Source: Pseudomonadota bacterium (lineage in GTDB: Bacteria; Pseudomonadota; Gammaproteobacteria; Natronospirales; REEB76). From it: DNA of 8,317 nucleotides. Positions within the stretch are counted from its first letter, which is position 1. The number at the start of each line of letters is the position of its first letter. The notes under the pieces are model-generated. The model did not search any database. It saw nothing but the letters and a program-made list of their open reading frames with translations, and had not been told where the DNA came from. This document shows, piece after piece, positions 1 to 6,757 of the stretch. Where the stretch lies: assembly GCA_021779005.1 (NCBI GenBank), contig JAJYBN010000041.1, forward strand, positions 1 to 8,317. Direction: 5' to 3'. The translations under genes and the position numbers were made by a program.

Positions 1-330
1 CTACTACAGGACGTGAGCTTCGTACATGGTGTGCTTGACCGAGTGGGCGTACGCATGCAGGGCAGCATGGATGACATCACCTATGCACATGTCTGCCCGT
101 TCCGTGGCGAACTGGTGGCGCACCTGGTGGTGAGGGGCAAGGATGGACCGGTGACGGTGCTGCTACTGCCACACCTACATGTGAACAAGCCCAGGCACTT
201 CGACGAGCATGGTTACCGGGGCGAGATCGTTCCCGCCGGCACAGGCAGCATCGCGATCCTTGCCAATAATCCCAGCCCCATGCAGCCCATCGAACAGCAG
301 TTCGTCAGCATGGTGCAGTGGAGTATCTGA
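1..330 (+). CDS. DUF3379 family protein, C-terminal part (5' end outside window)
   Basis: The frame is open from the first base, beginning Leu-Leu-Gln-Asp before a possible GTG at 13, and ends with TGA at 328-330. I therefore read it as the last ~109 residues of a longer protein rather than a 105-residue gene. What shows the family is a block reading YAHVCPFRGELVAHLVVRG, then GPVTVLLLPH, a GEIVPAGTGSIAI segment and a C-terminal VQWSI. This resembles the conserved C-terminal part of DUF3379 proteins as I remember them. The family has no established biochemical role. Members are often encoded next to ECF-type sigma factor genes and usually have one transmembrane helix before this domain, so an anti-sigma-like or envelope-sensing role is a guess. 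Neither the helix nor the neighbour is visible here. The fragment itself looks soluble. I am confident of the reading frame and fairly confident of the family. Confidence 0.75.
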   Translation, partial: LLQDVSFVHGVLDRVGVRMQGSMDDITYAHVCPFRGELVAHLVVRGKDGPVTVLLLPHLHVNKPRHFDEHGYRGEIVPAGTGSIAILANNPSPMQPIEQQFVSMVQWSI

Positions 331-359
331 ACCGGCTGAAGCCGTGTCGTTTACCGCAG

Positions 360-387
360 TTCAATACGCCATTCGAACATTTATAAT
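360..387 (+). promoter_or_regulatory. Putative sigma-70 promoter for the wbuC-tag pair
   Basis: A perfect -10 hexamer TATAAT lies at 382-387. A weak -35-like TTCAAT lies at 360-365, with a 16-base spacer. Transcription would start near 394, about 23 bases before the cupin ATG at 417. The short leader is pyrimidine-rich and has no obvious Shine-Dalgarno motif. The -10 match and its position in the 86-base gap are seen directly; promoter activity is inferred. Confidence 0.5.
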
Positions 388-416
388 GCAGTCCATTCTT
401 TTTCCGGTCTTACGCT

Positions 417-905
417 ATGAAACTCATCGACCGTTCGCTGGTGGCCAGCCTGCATGCGCAGGCGCTAGTTTCTCCGCGGCTGCGCACCCATCATAATCTG
501 CACGATTCCCTTGACGAGACCATACAGCGCATGTGCATGGCTATGGAGCCTGGCACCTATATACGCCCGCACCGCCACCCTGACAAATGGGAACTACTAT
601 TGATCATCAGCGGTGAGATGCTGGTGTTGAGTTTCGATGATTCGGGCACGGTACTCACGCGCACACACCTGTCCGCGGGTGGAGACACTTACGGACTGGA
701 GACCACCGCCGGTACCTGGCACGCGGTAGCCACCTTGGCGCCATCCACCGTTGTGCTGGAAGTTAAGCACGGACCTTATCTACCTGCGGGTCAACAGGAT
801 TTCGCACACTGGGCGCCCCCAGAAGGCCATGCACGTGCCGCCGAGGTCGAGCGCTGGTATCGAACTGCGCTTGCGGGCGACAGGCCGCCTGTGTTCGCAG
901 CGTGA
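417..905 (+). CDS. wbuC: WbuC family cupin-fold metalloprotein
   Basis: This 162-residue protein has a single cupin barrel. Cupin motif 1 spans about residues 46-66: it opens with PGTYIRPHRHP and gives the candidate metal ligands His52, His54 and Glu59. Motif 2 holds GTWHA with His102, the fourth candidate ligand. The N-terminal stretch with THHNLHDSLDETIQRM is characteristic of the WbuC family, which supports the ATG at 417. Length and start both agree with the family. WbuC was named from O-antigen gene clusters, but many copies, including this one, lie away from any visible sugar genes, and its reaction is not established. There is no signal peptide or membrane segment, so it is probably cytoplasmic. 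The stop codon overlaps the start of the tag gene (GTGA at 902-905), so the two are likely co-translated. The symbol is a family name, not proof of function. Confidence 0.85.
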   Translation: MKLIDRSLVASLHAQALVSPRLRTHHNLHDSLDETIQRMCMAMEPGTYIRPHRHPDKWELLLIISGEMLVLSFDDSGTVLTRTHLSAGGDTYGLETTAGTWHAVATLAPSTVVLEVKHGPYLPAGQQDFAHWAPPEGHARAAEVERWYRTALAGDRPPVFAA

Positions 906-1489
906 AGCGCGAGAGCAAACCCGTCAAACGCTGTGCCTGGCCGCCGTTAGCAAGCGACCCCGTGTATCGCGACTACCATGACCGCGAATGGGGCGTGCCG
1001 GTACATGAAGAGCGACGCTGGTTCGAGTTTCTCATGCTGGAGGGCGCGCAGGCGGGACTCTCCTGGGCCACCATCCTGCACAAGCGCGAGAACTACCGGG
1101 AAGCCTTCGCCCGATTCGATCCAAAGAAAGTCGCGCGTTTCACGCCACGCGACGTGGCGCGGCTCTTGAATGATCCCGGCATCATACGCAACCGGCTCAA
1201 GATCAATGCAGCGATCACCAATGCACGGGCGTTCCTGGCCGTGCAAAAGGAATTTGGTAGTTTTGAGTCTTACATCTGGAGATTTGTCGGCGGCAGCCCC
1301 ATCCGCAATCATCGTCGCAGCTTAAGGGAGATACAGGTACGCACTGCAATCTCCGACGCCATGAGCGGGGACCTCAAGAAGCGCGGGTTCATATTTGTCG
1401 GCAGTACCATCTGTTACGCATTCATGCAGGCCACCGGACTGGCCAATGATCATGTAGTCGGCTGTTTTCGTCATCGCGAATGCCGTTGA
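902..1489 (+). CDS. tag: DNA-3-methyladenine glycosylase I
   Basis: This 195-residue enzyme should remove 3-methyladenine from alkylated DNA, the first step of base excision repair. It aligns closely with E. coli Tag throughout. Cys11, His26, His184 and Cys188 match the four zinc-snap ligands at the two ends of the E. coli protein. Glu47 in the LEGAQAGLSW motif matches the catalytic-site Glu38, and Trp55 follows as expected. The block RGFIFVGSTICYAFMQATG and the NDHVVGC ending are also family hallmarks. Translation most likely starts at GTG 902, inside the wbuC stop region (GTGA). This adds about seven residues ahead of the zinc cysteine compared with E. coli, and the exact start is less certain than the identity. 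No methylation-responsive operator is apparent, so it is probably expressed with wbuC from the promoter near 382, as expected for constitutive Tag. Confidence 0.95.
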   Translation: MKRESKPVKRCAWPPLASDPVYRDYHDREWGVPVHEERRWFEFLMLEGAQAGLSWATILHKRENYREAFARFDPKKVARFTPRDVARLLNDPGIIRNRLKINAAITNARAFLAVQKEFGSFESYIWRFVGGSPIRNHRRSLREIQVRTAISDAMSGDLKKRGFIFVGSTICYAFMQATGLANDHVVGCFRHRECR

Positions 1490-1515
1490 AGTCCAGATGA
1501 TACAGTTAGCCGTAG

Positions 1516-1521
1516 TATAAT
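1516..1521 (+). promoter_or_regulatory. Putative promoter -10 element for the tauE-DUF1634 pair
   Basis: A perfect TATAAT lies at 1516-1521 in the 76-base gap between the tag stop and the transporter ATG at 1566. Transcription would start near 1528, leaving a leader of about 38 bases. I see no good -35: the bases 17 upstream match poorly, and the nearest TTGAAG at 1486-1491 is 24 bases away. The element may need an activator, or the match may be coincidental. A CGGAA at 1549-1553 is a weak ribosome-binding candidate, 12 bases before the ATG. Confidence 0.45.
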
Positions 1522-1565
1522 CCGCACCTCCTCAAGCAAATATCCGACCGGAACACGCGCCACCG

Positions 1566-2402
1566 ATGTCTTCGTCCCTGATGGTGATGGTAATCCTATT
1601 CGGTGGTGTCGCAGCCGGGCTGGTCGGATCACTCACCGGACTCGGTGGCGGCCTGATCATCGTGCCGTTGCTGACGCTGGGGTTTCATCTGCCCATTCCC
1701 GAGGCCGTCGGCATCAGCCTGTTCGGTGTCATCGCCACCTCCACCGGAGCCGCTCCCCGTTTCGTGGGCACCGGCCTGAGCAATGTGCGCGCCGCCCTGT
1801 TTCTGCAGATCGCGGCGTCCAGCGGTGCCCTGGTCGGTGCCCTGGTAGCCCACCATCTGCCGGCGCGCCTGCTGTTTGCGATGTTCGGCATCGTACTGGG
1901 ATATTCCGCGTTCATGTCGTTCATGCCCAAACACAGTGACGTGGCCGGTGCGCCGGAGAGTTCACCCTTGGCGCGGCGCCTGCGTCTCGCCAGTCGCTAT
2001 CAGCAAGACGGCCATTGGCGGCGCTACCAGGTAGTAGGTGTGATGCCGGGCTTCGGTATTATGATCGGCGCCGGTTTCCTGTCGGCGTTGCTCGGAATCG
2101 GATCCGGCGCCTTCAAGGTGCTGGCCATGGACCGCATCATGAAGTTGCCGTTCCGGGTGTCCACCGCCACCTCCAATTTCATGATTGGAATTACCGCCGC
2201 CACCAGCGCCGGTTTTTACCTGTCCCACGGGGATATCCCGCCGGTGATCGGCGGCGCCATTATCCTGGGCGTCATCGTCGGCGCCTATGCCGGCGGGCAT
2301 CTGGTGCGGGCGCTACCGGTGGCTACCCTGCGCAAACTGTTCGCCGTGGTGCTGCTGCTGGTGGCGTTACAGATGCTGCTGAAAGGCCTGGTGAACCTAT
2401 GA
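1566..2402 (+). CDS. TauE/SafE family membrane transporter (sulfite/sulfonate exporter-like)
   Basis: This 278-residue inner-membrane protein has about eight hydrophobic segments in two similar halves. The first half carries GLVGSLTGLGGGLIIVPLL (residues 18-36) and the second the related GFLSALLGIGSGAFKVLAM (170-188). This internal repeat is the signature of the TauE/SafE (DUF81) family, whose members export or take up sulfite, sulfoacetate or other small organic sulfur and carboxylate anions. A charged, probably cytoplasmic loop of about 30 residues (122-153) joins the halves. Substrate cannot be read from the sequence, and no sulfur-metabolism gene lies nearby to guide it. The start ATG at 1566 leaves a short hydrophilic N-terminus; Met6 or Met8 are possible alternatives. 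Its last codons overlap the start of the DUF1634 gene (ATGA at 2399-2402), which suggests translational coupling. Family call strong, substrate unknown. Confidence 0.88.
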   Translation: MSSSLMVMVILFGGVAAGLVGSLTGLGGGLIIVPLLTLGFHLPIPEAVGISLFGVIATSTGAAPRFVGTGLSNVRAALFLQIAASSGALVGALVAHHLPARLLFAMFGIVLGYSAFMSFMPKHSDVAGAPESSPLARRLRLASRYQQDGHWRRYQVVGVMPGFGIMIGAGFLSALLGIGSGAFKVLAMDRIMKLPFRVSTATSNFMIGITAATSAGFYLSHGDIPPVIGGAIILGVIVGAYAGGHLVRALPVATLRKLFAVVLLLVALQMLLKGLVNL

Positions 2403-2767
2403 ACGAGATCGTGCGCGAACGCCGGTTGCTGAATATCTGGATTTTGCGCGTCAGCATCACGCTATGCGCGCTGCTCATCGCTGTGGGACTTGCGATGTTC
2501 TTCGTGCACGGCAATACATCTATGCCAGCTACGCCCAGTGGTTCGCTGCGCGAGATGATCCACACTTCGATTCAGGGAAGCATCGGTTTTCACGCCAGCG
2601 CATTTCTGGATGCCGCCATCATTGTATTGCTGCTCACGCCTATGGCGCGGCTGCTGGCCGGCATCTACGTGAGTGCCCGGGTGCGTGACTGGTTGTATGT
2701 GGGAATCGGGGTAGTGGTTTTGGCACTGGTGGTCATCGGCGTGGTTGCGGGTCAGAGCGGAGTATGA
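2399..2767 (+). CDS. DUF1634 family small membrane protein
   Basis: This 122-residue protein begins MNEIVRERRLLNIWILR and has three hydrophobic segments at about residues 14-34, 66-88 and 98-117. The first is preceded by an arginine-rich stretch, consistent with a cytoplasmic N-terminus. Between helices 1 and 2 is a short polar loop, then ASAFLDAAIIVLLLTPMARL, which is typical of DUF1634. The frame stays open far upstream, inside the transporter gene, but only the part from ATG 2399 is plausible as protein. That ATG overlaps the transporter stop as ATGA. DUF1634 genes commonly follow TauE/SafE genes, as here, so it may be an accessory subunit or stabiliser of the exporter. That role is inference; no function is established for the family as far as I know. 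Confidence 0.82.
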   Translation: MNEIVRERRLLNIWILRVSITLCALLIAVGLAMFFVHGNTSMPATPSGSLREMIHTSIQGSIGFHASAFLDAAIIVLLLTPMARLLAGIYVSARVRDWLYVGIGVVVLALVVIGVVAGQSGV

Positions 2768-2843
2768 GCTTTACAGGCTGAAATTACTGTCTACGTATTT
2801 TTCCACGACAATATCATTGCACATAACACACTGCATCAATTCC
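2768..2843. other. Convergent intergenic junction
   Basis: This 76-base AT-richer stretch lies between the DUF1634 stop and the hemF stop, which face each other. I looked for a bidirectional terminator and found none: there is a TTTTT run at 2799-2805 and only a 4-base ACAG/CTGT pairing ahead of it. No gene, repeat or RNA is recognisable here. Confidence 0.6.
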
Positions 2844-3752
2844 CTATACCCAGGCCCTGGGTTTGAGGAATTTCTCATAGAGCTCTGCTTCTGGCGAATT
2901 CTTTTCTGGATTGAATTCGTATTCCCAGCGTACTTCCGGTGGTAGCGACATGAGGATGGATTCGGTGCGCCCACCAGATTGCAGGCCGAACAGGGTACCG
3001 CGGTCATACACCAGGTTGAATTCAACGTAACGACCACGGCGGTAGAGCTGGAACTGGCGCTGGCGTTCTCCGTAGTGGTAATGGCGGCGCTTTTCCACTA
3101 TCGGTGTGTAGGCTGGCAGGAAATGCTCACCAACACTACATACAAAGGCGAAGCAGCGCTCGAAATCCCATGTGTTCAGATCGTCGAAGAACAGGCCGCC
3201 GATGCCGCGGGGTTCGTTGCGGTGCTTGAGGAAGAAATATTCGTCGCACCAGCGTTTGAAACGTGGATACACGTCGGCGCCGAAAGGCTCACAGGCGGTC
3301 TTGGCGTTGCGGTGCCAGTGCTGCGCATCGTCTTCGAAGCCGTAATACGGCGTGAGATCGAAACCGCCCCCGAACCACCAGACGGTATTTTCATTTTCCT
3401 TGGGCGCAGCGAAGAAACGCACGTTCATGTGGGTGGTGGGTACATAGGGGTTCCAGGGATGCAGCACCAGCGACACGCCCAGGGCCTGCCAGCTGCGTCC
3501 CACCAGTTCCGGCCGATGGGCAGTGGCAGAGGGCGGTAGAGTCTTGCCATGCACGTAGGAGAAATTGATGCCCGCCTGCTCGAACAGTTCGCCATGTCGC
3601 AGCACCCGGGTTTCGCCGCCGCCACCTTCGGCGCGTGTCCAGGTATCGCGCTTGAATCGCTGCTTACCGTCCAGCTTTTCCAAAGCCGCTGTGATCCTGT
3701 CCTGCAAAGCATGCAGATAGGCTTCGACGCTCTCGAAATCGATGCCCTGCAT
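2844..3752 (-). CDS. hemF: Oxygen-dependent coproporphyrinogen III oxidase
   Basis: This 302-residue cytoplasmic enzyme decarboxylates two propionates of coproporphyrinogen III to vinyl groups, using oxygen, to give protoporphyrinogen IX in haem synthesis. The length matches the ~300 residues usual for bacterial HemF. Recognisable blocks, in order, are [13 protein letters not shown] (57-69), [20 protein letters not shown] (94-113), [18 protein letters not shown] (125-142), [20 protein letters not shown] (173-192) and the C-terminal [19 protein letters not shown] region. His98, His108, His147 and His177 sit in the positions of the conserved histidines implicated in metal binding or catalysis. 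The start ATG is 3 bases after the tsaC stop, so it should be the last gene of the topA-tsaC-hemF transcript. No clear Shine-Dalgarno is visible, which fits reading through from tsaC. No gene for the oxygen-independent enzyme HemN lies in the window. Confidence 0.97.
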   Translation of the reverse strand: MQGIDFESVEAYLHALQDRITAALEKLDGKQRFKRDTWTRAEGGGGETRVLRHGELFEQAGINFSYVHGKTLPPSATAHRPELVGRSWQALGVSLVLHPWNPYVPTTHMNVRFFAAPKENENTVWWFGGGFDLTPYYGFEDDAQHWHRNAKTACEPFGADVYPRFKRWCDEYFFLKHRNEPRGIGGLFFDDLNTWDFERCFAFVCSVGEHFLPAYTPIVEKRRHYHYGERQRQFQLYRRGRYVEFNLVYDRGTLFGLQSGGRTESILMSLPPEVRWEYEFNPEKNSPEAELYEKFLKPRAWV

Positions 3753-3755
3753 GCG

Positions 3756-4316
3756 CTAACTGGCGCGCAAAATTTTACCGCTGAGAGCATCGCGGATCTC
3801 AGTGGGTCTGCGCTGCGAACCGACATCGCCGGGCATGATGTAATCAAGCTGGTCTCTCAACAGGTTGCGCACCGCCAGGGACGAACGTAATGGTGGGTGG
3901 CTGCTCAAGTTGGCACTGGTGGACGTCAATGCGAAGCCGGTGGCTGCACATAAGGCCTGAGCGACCGGATGGGCGGTGACACGCACTGCCAGGGTCGCTC
4001 GGCCACCAGTGAGCCAGTCAGGGACCCCCGGCGCAGCGGGTACTACCCAGGTAATGGGTCCAGGCCAAGTTTCTAGCAGTTGATCACGTATTTTACCGGA
4101 CACATCAATATATGGCTCAAGCTGGCTGAAGTCGACAGCAATCAGGATGAATCCCTTGGCGTCGTCACGTCGTTTGATTGCCAGCAGTTTCGCCACGGCG
4201 CCGGCATTCAGTGGATCACAGCCCAGGCCGAATACTGCTTCGGTTGGATAAGCGATGACACCGCCACTCCAAACCGCCCTCCGGGCATTACGCAGCGGCC
4301 AGTGGGGTGTATGCAT
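3756..4316 (-). CDS. tsaC: Threonylcarbamoyl-AMP synthase (TsaC/YrdC type)
   Basis: This 186-residue cytoplasmic enzyme should make L-threonylcarbamoyl-AMP from threonine, bicarbonate and ATP. That intermediate is used by TsaB-TsaD-TsaE to form t6A37 in ANN-decoding tRNAs. It aligns with E. coli TsaC (190 residues) end to end: VIAYPTEAVFGLGCDP (20-35), LLAIKRRDDAKGFILIA (44-60), WPGPITWVVPA (84-94), LAVRVTAHPVAQALC (109-123), STSANLS (132-138) and PTEIRDALSG (171-180). It lacks the extra C-terminal Sua5 domain, so it is the short TsaC form. It starts 9 bases after the topA stop and ends 3 bases before hemF, so co-transcription with both is likely. No convincing Shine-Dalgarno precedes it. The ATG at 4316 gives the N-terminal length expected. 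Confidence 0.95.
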   Translation of the reverse strand: MHTPHWPLRNARRAVWSGGVIAYPTEAVFGLGCDPLNAGAVAKLLAIKRRDDAKGFILIAVDFSQLEPYIDVSGKIRDQLLETWPGPITWVVPAAPGVPDWLTGGRATLAVRVTAHPVAQALCAATGFALTSTSANLSSHPPLRSSLAVRNLLRDQLDYIMPGDVGSQRRPTEIRDALSGKILRAS

Positions 4317-4325
4317 GGACGTGGA

Positions 4326-6650
4326 TCAGTTCGCCACCGCCGCTTCTGGCTCCTGTGGCGGCGGTGCCAGCTCCGGTGCGGGCTCGGCGAAACCACATTC
4401 CTTGCGCGGACAGACGCGCTCGGTGCCCTTGCGCTTGGTAGTCTTGATAGTGAGGATCGGCCAGGCGCACTTCGGGCAGGCCTGCGCCAATGGCGGATTC
4501 CAGGTCGCATATTTGCAGTCCGGGTAGCGTGAGCAGGAATAGAAGATCTTGCCGTAGCGCGATTTACGCTTGAGGAAAGTGCCCTGATGGCACTCGGGAC
4601 ACTCGACCCCCATGTCCTGCGGTTTTTCCAGCGGCTCGATGAATTTACAATTGGGATAGCCGGAACAGCCGATGAACTTGCCATAGCGGCCGCGACGGAT
4701 GATCAGATCCGATCCGCACTGCGGGCATTGCCGGCCTTCGATTTTTTCAGGCTGCGCCGCCTGTTCGGCAGTCTCGTCCAAGTTACGGGTGTAATCGCAG
4801 TCCGGGTAACCGGTGCAGCCTATGAAACGTCCGCGTCGTCCCAAGCGAATGGAAAGCGGCTTGCCGCATTTCGGACATTTCTCGTCCATCTTCTCGGTGG
4901 TCACGTCCTTGCGCGACACATTTTCTTCCTTGTGATCCACGAGTTTCTTGAATGGGTCCCAGAACTCATGCATCACCGGCACCCATTCCTTCTCGCCGCG
5001 TGAGACTGCGTCCAGCTCGTCTTCCATCTTGGCGGTGAAGTCGTAGTCCACATACTGGGTGAAGTGTTCCGTCAGGAATTTACTCACTACTCGACCCACA
5101 TCCGTGGGCTTGAATCGCTTGCGGTCCATGTCCACATATTCGCGCTGCTGCAGCGTGGAGATGATGGTGGCGTAGGTCGATGGCCGGCCGATGCCGTACT
5201 CTTCCAGGGCCTTCACCAGGCTGGCTTCCGTATAACGTGGCGGCGGCTCCGTGAAATGCTGTTCACACTGGATGTCCTTGAGGGTGACGATCTCGCCCTG
5301 CTCGAGCAGTGGCAGCAGGCGCTCCTCTTCATCGCTGACATTGTCGTCCTGGCCTTCCTGGTAGACCGCCATGAAGCCCGGCACCACCATTACCGAGCCG
5401 GTGGCGCGGAAGCTGCTGTCGTGGCCCGCGTCCAGGTCGGCGGTCACCGTGTCGAATATCGCCTGTTCCATCTGGCAGGCGATGGTGCGTTTCCAGATGA
5501 GTTCGTAGAGCTTGCGTTGTTCCTCGGTGAGTTTGCCGTGGATGTCTTCCGGGGCGCGCGCTGCGGAAGTCGGCCGGATGGCTTCGTGGGCTTCCTGGGC
5601 GTTCTTGGATTTAGTCTTGTAGACGCGCGGTTCATCCGGCAAGTGATCCTGGCCATAGCGTTTGGCGATGACCTCACGGATCTCCGCGATGGCTTCGTTC
5701 GCCAGGTTCACGGAATCGGTACGCATGTAGCTGATGAGGCCCACCGCGCCTTCGCCGGTCAGGTCTATGCCTTCATAGAGTTGCTGGGCGGTGCGCATGG
5801 TGCGTTGCGCGCCGAAACCCAGCTTGCGTGAAGCTTCCTGTTGCAAGGTGGAGGTAGTGAAAGGCGCCGCCGGATTGCGCTTGCGCTGTTTCTTCTCGAC
5901 CGAAGCGACTGTGAGTTTGCCGTTGGCGGATTTGAGCAGGGCCGCTTCCGCAGCGCGCGTGGATTTCTCGTCGCGGAAAGTGAACTGTTCAGCTTTCTGG
6001 CCGGCGTACTGGTAAAGACGGGCGCTGAACGCTTGCGCGTCTTTCTCCGCATTCGCGGCGATGCTCCAGTATTCCTCGGTCTTGAACTTCTCGATCTCAT
6101 CCTCGCGCTCGCAGATGAGTCGCAGCGCCGGGGATTGCACGCGGCCAGCGGACAAGCCGCGACGTATTTTTTTCCACAGTAACGGCGATAGGTTGAAACC
6201 CACCAGGTAATCCAGCGCGCGCCGTGCCTGCTGGGCGTTCACCAGTTCTGTGGATAGTGGTCGCGGATGCGCGACCGCATCGTTCACGGCTCGTTGGGTG
6301 ATCTCGTGGAACACCACCCGGTGTACATCCTTGTCCTTGAGGGCGCCGCGCTCCTTGAGAATCTCATAGAGATGCCAGGAAATGGCCTCGCCTTCCCGGT
6401 CCGGGTCGGTGGCCAGATACAGCGCCCCGGCTTTTTTGAGGGCCTTGGCGATGGCGTCCACATGCTTTTCATTGCGCTCGATGAGCGCGTATTTCATGGA
6501 GAAATCATTCTCCGTATCCACGGCGCCTTCCTTGGGAACCAGATCACGCACGTGGCCGTACGAGGCCAGTACCTCGAAGCCCTTGCCCAGGTACTTCTTT
6601 ATGGTCTTGGCTTTCGCAGGGGATTCAACTATGACTAGGTTTTCACTCAT
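4326..6650 (-). CDS. topA: DNA topoisomerase I (type IA, omega protein)
   Basis: This 774-residue enzyme relaxes negative supercoils by cutting one DNA strand through a 5'-phosphotyrosine. The N-terminal TOPRIM domain has NLVIVESPAKAKTI with Glu9 and the TDPDREGEAI acidic motif (Asp82, Asp84, Glu86). A core motif GLSAGRVQSPALRLI lies at 165-179. The active-site segment GLISYMRTDS puts the catalytic tyrosine at residue 308, and GIGRPSTYATII follows at 486-497. The C-terminus has four tetracysteine ribbons: Cys592/595/612/618, 642/645/662/668, 684/687/706/712 and 725/728/747/752. It ends in a Pro/Glu/Ala-rich tail. E. coli TopA is longer (865 residues). I start it at ATG 6650 because MSENLVIVES is the family N-terminus and a GGA lies six bases upstream. 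An in-frame extension to 6713 is unlikely to be translated. Confidence 0.98.
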   Translation of the reverse strand: MSENLVIVESPAKAKTIKKYLGKGFEVLASYGHVRDLVPKEGAVDTENDFSMKYALIERNEKHVDAIAKALKKAGALYLATDPDREGEAISWHLYEILKERGALKDKDVHRVVFHEITQRAVNDAVAHPRPLSTELVNAQQARRALDYLVGFNLSPLLWKKIRRGLSAGRVQSPALRLICEREDEIEKFKTEEYWSIAANAEKDAQAFSARLYQYAGQKAEQFTFRDEKSTRAAEAALLKSANGKLTVASVEKKQRKRNPAAPFTTSTLQQEASRKLGFGAQRTMRTAQQLYEGIDLTGEGAVGLISYMRTDSVNLANEAIAEIREVIAKRYGQDHLPDEPRVYKTKSKNAQEAHEAIRPTSAARAPEDIHGKLTEEQRKLYELIWKRTIACQMEQAIFDTVTADLDAGHDSSFRATGSVMVVPGFMAVYQEGQDDNVSDEEERLLPLLEQGEIVTLKDIQCEQHFTEPPPRYTEASLVKALEEYGIGRPSTYATIISTLQQREYVDMDRKRFKPTDVGRVVSKFLTEHFTQYVDYDFTAKMEDELDAVSRGEKEWVPVMHEFWDPFKKLVDHKEENVSRKDVTTEKMDEKCPKCGKPLSIRLGRRGRFIGCTGYPDCDYTRNLDETAEQAAQPEKIEGRQCPQCGSDLIIRRGRYGKFIGCSGYPNCKFIEPLEKPQDMGVECPECHQGTFLKRKSRYGKIFYSCSRYPDCKYATWNPPLAQACPKCAWPILTIKTTKRKGTERVCPRKECGFAEPAPELAPPPQEPEAAVAN

Positions 6651-6723
6651 AATATGTCCAGCAATACTACAAAACGTATCGCGGCGGCAAGTCCAGGGGA
6701 CTAATGCGACCATCGGTGGCAGC

Positions 6724-6751
6724 TACATAAACCACCGGGCTGGCGATTCAA
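6724..6751 (-). promoter_or_regulatory. Possible topA promoter
   Basis: In the 107-base smg-topA gap (6651-6757), the minus strand reads TTGAAT at 6751-6746 and TATGTA at 6729-6724, 16 bases apart. The -35 matches the consensus well at its first four bases; the -10 is only half matched. It would give a leader of roughly 65 bases. A second candidate, TTGCCG with TAGTAT 15 bases downstream, is closer to the gene. A gap this long inside an otherwise tight cluster, and the known separate promoters of topA in E. coli, make an internal promoter reasonable. The exact site is uncertain. Confidence 0.3.
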
Positions 6752-6757
6752 CAGCGC

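Noticed and set aside
333..350. Small hairpin CGGC-TGAA-GCCG right after the DUF3379 stop, followed by TGTCGTTT.
   Set aside because: The stem is only four to five pairs and the T-run is broken, so I cannot support a terminator call, though it is in the right place for one.
2015..2398. Upstream extension of the DUF1634 frame inside the transporter gene.
   Set aside because: The extension reads as arginine/glycine-rich out-of-frame transporter sequence. The DUF1634 protein starts cleanly at the ATG at 2399.
2979..3539. A 186-codon open frame on the plus strand opposite hemF.
   Set aside because: It lies wholly opposite conserved hemF codons and has no family resemblance.
5064..5831. A 255-codon open frame on the plus strand opposite topA.
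   Set aside because: It is antisense to the core of an unambiguous topA, has a composition typical of an antisense shadow in GC-rich DNA, and shows no recognisable motif or ribosome site.
6651..6713. In-frame extension of topA by 21 codons.
   Set aside because: The added residues are not homologous to TopA N-termini. The ATG at 6650 starts the canonical MSENLVIVES and has a GGA at suitable spacing.
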